A stretch of 64,000 bases of DNA from Planctomycetaceae bacterium (GTDB lineage Bacteria; Planctomycetota; Phycisphaerae; Phycisphaerales; SM1A02): NCBI GenBank assembly GCA_947490615.1, contig CANLHK010000001.1, positions 372,001 to 436,000 on the forward strand, read 5' to 3'. The notes under the pieces were generated by a model. That model was given only the letters and a program-made list of their open reading frames with translations. It searched no databases and was not told the origin of the DNA. The position numbers were made by a program, and so were the translations under genes. This document shows positions 61,761 to 64,000 of the stretch, piece after piece; positions within the stretch are counted from its first letter, which is position 1; every line of letters begins with the position of its first letter.

Positions 61761-63518
61761 ATGGTCGACTACAACCTTATCGAGGATCTCAGGCTACCCG
61801 ACGGCGAAGTGGAGCGCATGCTCCGCGAGGCCTACGGTGACAAGGTCGCCGACGGCGAGATGGACACGCTGATCTCCAAGGAGCTCAGCGGCTACGCGCC
61901 AGGCAGCATCCTCAAGGGTCGCATCGTTGGATTCTCTGGCGACCATGTGGTCGTCGAGGTCGGACTGAAGAGCGAAGGCCTCATTGATCGTCACGAGTTC
62001 GAGGACACCGATGTCGCCGTGGGCGACGAAGTCAGCGTCCTCCTCGAGAGCCTCGAAGATGAAACTGGCGGCGTGCGCCTCTCCAAGCGCAAGGCCGATC
62101 GCATCCGCGGTTGGGAGCAGATCCTGCTCACCCGCAAGGAAGGCGATGTCATCGAAGGCAAGTGCATCCGCAAGATCAAGGGTGGACTTCTCGTCGACAT
62201 CGGCGTGCCCGTCTTCCTTCCCGCTTCGCAAGTTGATGTGCGTCGTCCCGGCGACATCGGCGAGTTCGTCGGCAAGCCGATGCGCGCAATGATCCTCAAG
62301 ATCGACGAAGAGCGCCGCAACATCGTCATCTCCCGTCGCAAGCTCATCGAAGACGAGCGCGACAATGCCAAGAAGCGCCTCATGGAGAGCGTGCGCGAAG
62401 GCGACCTGATCCGCGGCTACATCACCAATGTTGCGGACTTCGGCGCGTTCGTCGATCTCGGCGGCATCGATGGCCTGCTGCACATCACCGACATGTCGTG
62501 GGGTCGCGTGAACCATCCGTCGGAGATCGTGAAGATCGGCGACGAGATCGAGGTCAAGATCCTGAACATCGATCGCGAGCGCGAGAAGATCGCCCTTGGT
62601 CTCAAGCAGAAGGAAACTTCGCCTTGGGAGCAGATCGAAGCCAAGTATCCCGTCGGCTGCCGCGCCAAGGGCACCGTCGTCAACCTCATGTCCTACGGCG
62701 CCTTTGTGCGTCTTGAAGAAGGCATCGAAGGTCTGGTCCACATCAGCGAGATGTCGTGGACGCGCCGCGTGAACCACCCAAGCGAGCTCGTCGCCGTCGG
62801 CCAAGAGGTCGATGTCGTCGTGCTCGACATCAACAAGGAGAAGCTCGAGATCTCTCTGGGCGTCAAGCAGACCGAGGTCAATCCTTGGGAGCTCGTTGCC
62901 GAGAAGTATCCGACGGGCACCGTCATCGAAGGCAAGGTTCGCAACCTCGCCAACTACGGCGCGTTCATCGAGATCGAGCCAGGCATCGACGGCCTGCTCC
63001 ATGTCAGCGACATCAGCTGGACCAAGAAGGTTGCGCACCCCAACGAGCTCTACAAGAAGGGCGACCAGGTCAAGTGCGTGGTCATCGATGTCGACCAGGA
63101 GAAGCAGCGCGTCGGACTCGGCGTCAAGCAACTCACGGAAGACCCGTGGGTTGAGGGCATTCCTTCGGCGTACCGTCCAGGCATGATCGTCAAGGGCACG
63201 ATCACCAAGATCACCAACTTCGGCGTGTTCGTCGAACTCGAGGAAGGCCTCGAGGGTCTGCTCCACATCAGCGAGCTCAGCGACTCCAAGGTCGAGGACC
63301 CGCAAGATGTGGTCAAGGTCGGCCAAGAGGTCGAAGTCAAGATCCTGCGCGTCGACACCGACGATCGCAAGATCGGACTCAGCCTCAAGCGCGCCCAGTG
63401 GACCGCTGGCAACGATCGCCCAGCCGAAGAGACAGAGCAGCGGCCAACCCGCGGCAAGCCAGCGCGCGGCGGCCTCGACAGCCACGGCGCCATGGGCTCG
63501 GATCGCTTCGAGTTCTAA
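61761..63518 (+). CDS. rpsA: 30S ribosomal protein S1
   Basis: The protein is 585 residues with six S1 RNA-binding repeats beginning at about residues 48, 128, 214, 299, 386 and 474. Typical cores are VADFGAFVDLGGIDGLLHI, LMSYGAFVRLEEGIEGLVHIS and LANYGAFIEIEPGIDGLLHVS. The first two repeats are divergent, as is normal for the ribosome-binding end. S1 delivers mRNA to the 30S subunit. ATG 61761 gives the family-like start MVDYNLIEDLRL. A TTG at 61731 is possible but unlikely. The C-terminal 40 residues are charged and Gly-rich. A terminator follows. Confidence 0.96.
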   Translation: MVDYNLIEDLRLPDGEVERMLREAYGDKVADGEMDTLISKELSGYAPGSILKGRIVGFSGDHVVVEVGLKSEGLIDRHEFEDTDVAVGDEVSVLLESLEDETGGVRLSKRKADRIRGWEQILLTRKEGDVIEGKCIRKIKGGLLVDIGVPVFLPASQVDVRRPGDIGEFVGKPMRAMILKIDEERRNIVISRRKLIEDERDNAKKRLMESVREGDLIRGYITNVADFGAFVDLGGIDGLLHITDMSWGRVNHPSEIVKIGDEIEVKILNIDREREKIALGLKQKETSPWEQIEAKYPVGCRAKGTVVNLMSYGAFVRLEEGIEGLVHISEMSWTRRVNHPSELVAVGQEVDVVVLDINKEKLEISLGVKQTEVNPWELVAEKYPTGTVIEGKVRNLANYGAFIEIEPGIDGLLHVSDISWTKKVAHPNELYKKGDQVKCVVIDVDQEKQRVGLGVKQLTEDPWVEGIPSAYRPGMIVKGTITKITNFGVFVELEEGLEGLLHISELSDSKVEDPQDVVKVGQEVEVKILRVDTDDRKIGLSLKRAQWTAGNDRPAEETEQRPTRGKPARGGLDSHGAMGSDRFEF

Positions 63519-63548
63519 GCCGTCGCTCCAACGAGTCAGTCAACAAAG

Positions 63549-63580
63549 AAACAGGCCGCGGCGTTTGCCGCGGCCTGTTT
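63549..63580 (+). terminator. Rho-independent terminator of rpsA
   Basis: Arms AAACAGGCCGCGGC (63549-63562) and GCCGCGGCCTGTTT (63567-63580) form a 14-bp perfect stem with loop GTTT, ending in TTT. It lies 30 bases after the S1 stop. Confidence 0.9.
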
Positions 63581-63663
63581 CACTTCCGGGCCCTGGTCAG
63601 GGGCGTCATGTCTGATCTGATTCTCTCCGACAGTTCCAACTCGAGGCGCGATGCCGTGCGTGT

Positions 63664-63750
63664 TCAGCAAAGCGCGATGAAGGCAAGAATGGCAAGCAAG
63701 ACGATCTTGCGGCGGTTGTCGACGGGAGCGAAGATGGTGGTCAGCAGCAT
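63664..63750 (-). CDS. Possible 28-residue hydrophobic peptide
   Basis: The frame encodes MLLTTIFAPVDNRRKIVLLAI and ends in LC: a short head, a basic turn and one hydrophobic stretch long enough to span a membrane. It has a weak GAGAA upstream and starts 58 bases from the divergent secreted-protein gene. It may be spurious; homologues at the same site in relatives would support it. Confidence 0.25.
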   Translation of the reverse strand: MLLTTIFAPVDNRRKIVLLAILAFIALC

Positions 63751-63808
63751 GGCGATTCTCGTTCTTCGATTGTGTTCCCGTCGCGGTGTGACCGCGGACG
63801 AAAGGTAC

Positions 63809-64000
63809 ATGGCAACCGCCGTGCCAGTCGCCGTTGTGAGGCGATTTGCAACATTCTGCATGCTCTCTGGCGTCGCCCTGTGCGGTGCGATGCAGGCGCG
63901 CGCCTCCTTGTGTTGCATCGATGCAACACGCGATGCAACCACCGCTGCAACACGGGAGCTAGTCCAGAACACTCCGCCAACAGCGCTGCGCGCGGGTGAG
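63809..64000 (+). CDS. Secreted protein, 5' part (continues beyond the window)
   Basis: The first 64 residues are visible. AAAGG lies 4-8 bases upstream of ATG 63809. Residues 1-32 look like a signal peptide (VVRRFATFCMLSGVALCG, then AMQARA cleavage region). The mature start SLCCIDATRDATTAATREL is Thr/Ala-rich, with Cys pairs. The frame is open to the window edge without stop, so length and function are unknown. A 20-base palindrome (63910-63929) lies inside the coding sequence. Confidence 0.55.
   Translation, partial: MATAVPVAVVRRFATFCMLSGVALCGAMQARASLCCIDATRDATTAATRELVQNTPPTALRAGE

Noticed and set aside
61794-63485. 563-codon minus-strand frame opposite rpsA
   Set aside because: An acidic antisense artefact caused by the codon bias of S1 repeats; rpsA is certain.

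Overview
This window comes from a GC-rich bacterium, most likely a planctomycete of the class Phycisphaerae. The evidence is the gene content: two small secreted proteins ending in a planctomycete-type PEP-CTERM tail (APGAIALLGLAGLAG followed by four Arg), two large secreted proteins ending in dockerin-like DLNGDG/DLTGDG repeats, a Tat-exported Gfo/Idh/MocA oxidoreductase, a CotH-family protein, an AlkP-like/TPR fusion, and zinc-ribbon membrane proteins of unknown role. No phage, insertion sequence, CRISPR array or plasmid function was seen. It reads as ordinary chromosome with many short, often translationally coupled operons.

Layout. 1-2.1 kb: tyrosine/homogentisate catabolism (hpd, cut by the window edge, then hmgA). 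2.2-7.7 kb: a CotH-like protein, a catalase, an OsmC protein, and a minus-strand cluster of peptidyl-prolyl isomerase, CvfB-like S1 protein and a small membrane protein. 7.8-10.8 kb: two 444-residue secreted paralogues of a family I do not recognise, each with its own terminator. 11.2-19.2 kb: mixed metabolic and envelope genes (GT-C-like membrane protein, methyltransferase, EF-hand protein, AMP nucleosidase, Cdd1-like, HutD, lipoprotein, GNAT, CutC, MauE-thioredoxin fusion, sulfotransferase-like). 19.2-23 kb: AlkP-like/TPR protein and a tandem pair of PEP-CTERM proteins. 23.4-27.5 kb: Ntn-hydrolase asparaginase, then a sulfur-handling pair (MBL-rhodanese and rhodanese-DUF2892), DUF1801 and VOC proteins. 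27.8-34.5 kb: DEAD-box helicase, two secreted dockerin-type proteins (one apparently frameshifted), and an unknown helix-turn-helix-like protein. 34.5-42.2 kb: DinB-like protein, GAPDH, then a plus-strand run of BtpA, class IV aminotransferase, CoaX-like protein and truncated MnmE-like GTPase, convergent with fabI, then tRNA-Arg(TCG) abutting an Rsm22-like gene. 42.4-51.4 kb: a long minus-strand series ending upstream at metH. 51.6-59.3 kb: a plus-strand envelope/export series (S41 protease lipoprotein, two LolA-like secreted proteins, NatAB-like ABC exporter, zinc-ribbon membrane protein). 59.3-64 kb: a strongly structured intergenic element, a small lipoprotein, an MFS-type transporter, ribosomal protein S1, and the start of a secreted protein that leaves the window.

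How genes work together. hpd and hmgA catalyse consecutive steps from 4-hydroxyphenylpyruvate to maleylacetoacetate. Catalase and OsmC sit tail to tail and both remove peroxides. The two rhodanese genes probably handle persulfide sulfur together. The 51.6-59.3 kb series looks like one envelope module.

The most notable unexplained items are the 16-bp inverted repeat enclosing about 230 nt at 59277-59542 (structured RNA or MITE-like), the twin 444-aa secreted proteins, the CoaX homologue with Gln in place of its first-motif Asp and a His-rich tail, the MnmE-like GTPase without its C-terminal catalytic Cys motif, and the frameshift at a GC repeat in the 31070-32846 gene. All functional calls rest on reading the sequence and recalled family motifs. 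No database search was possible.
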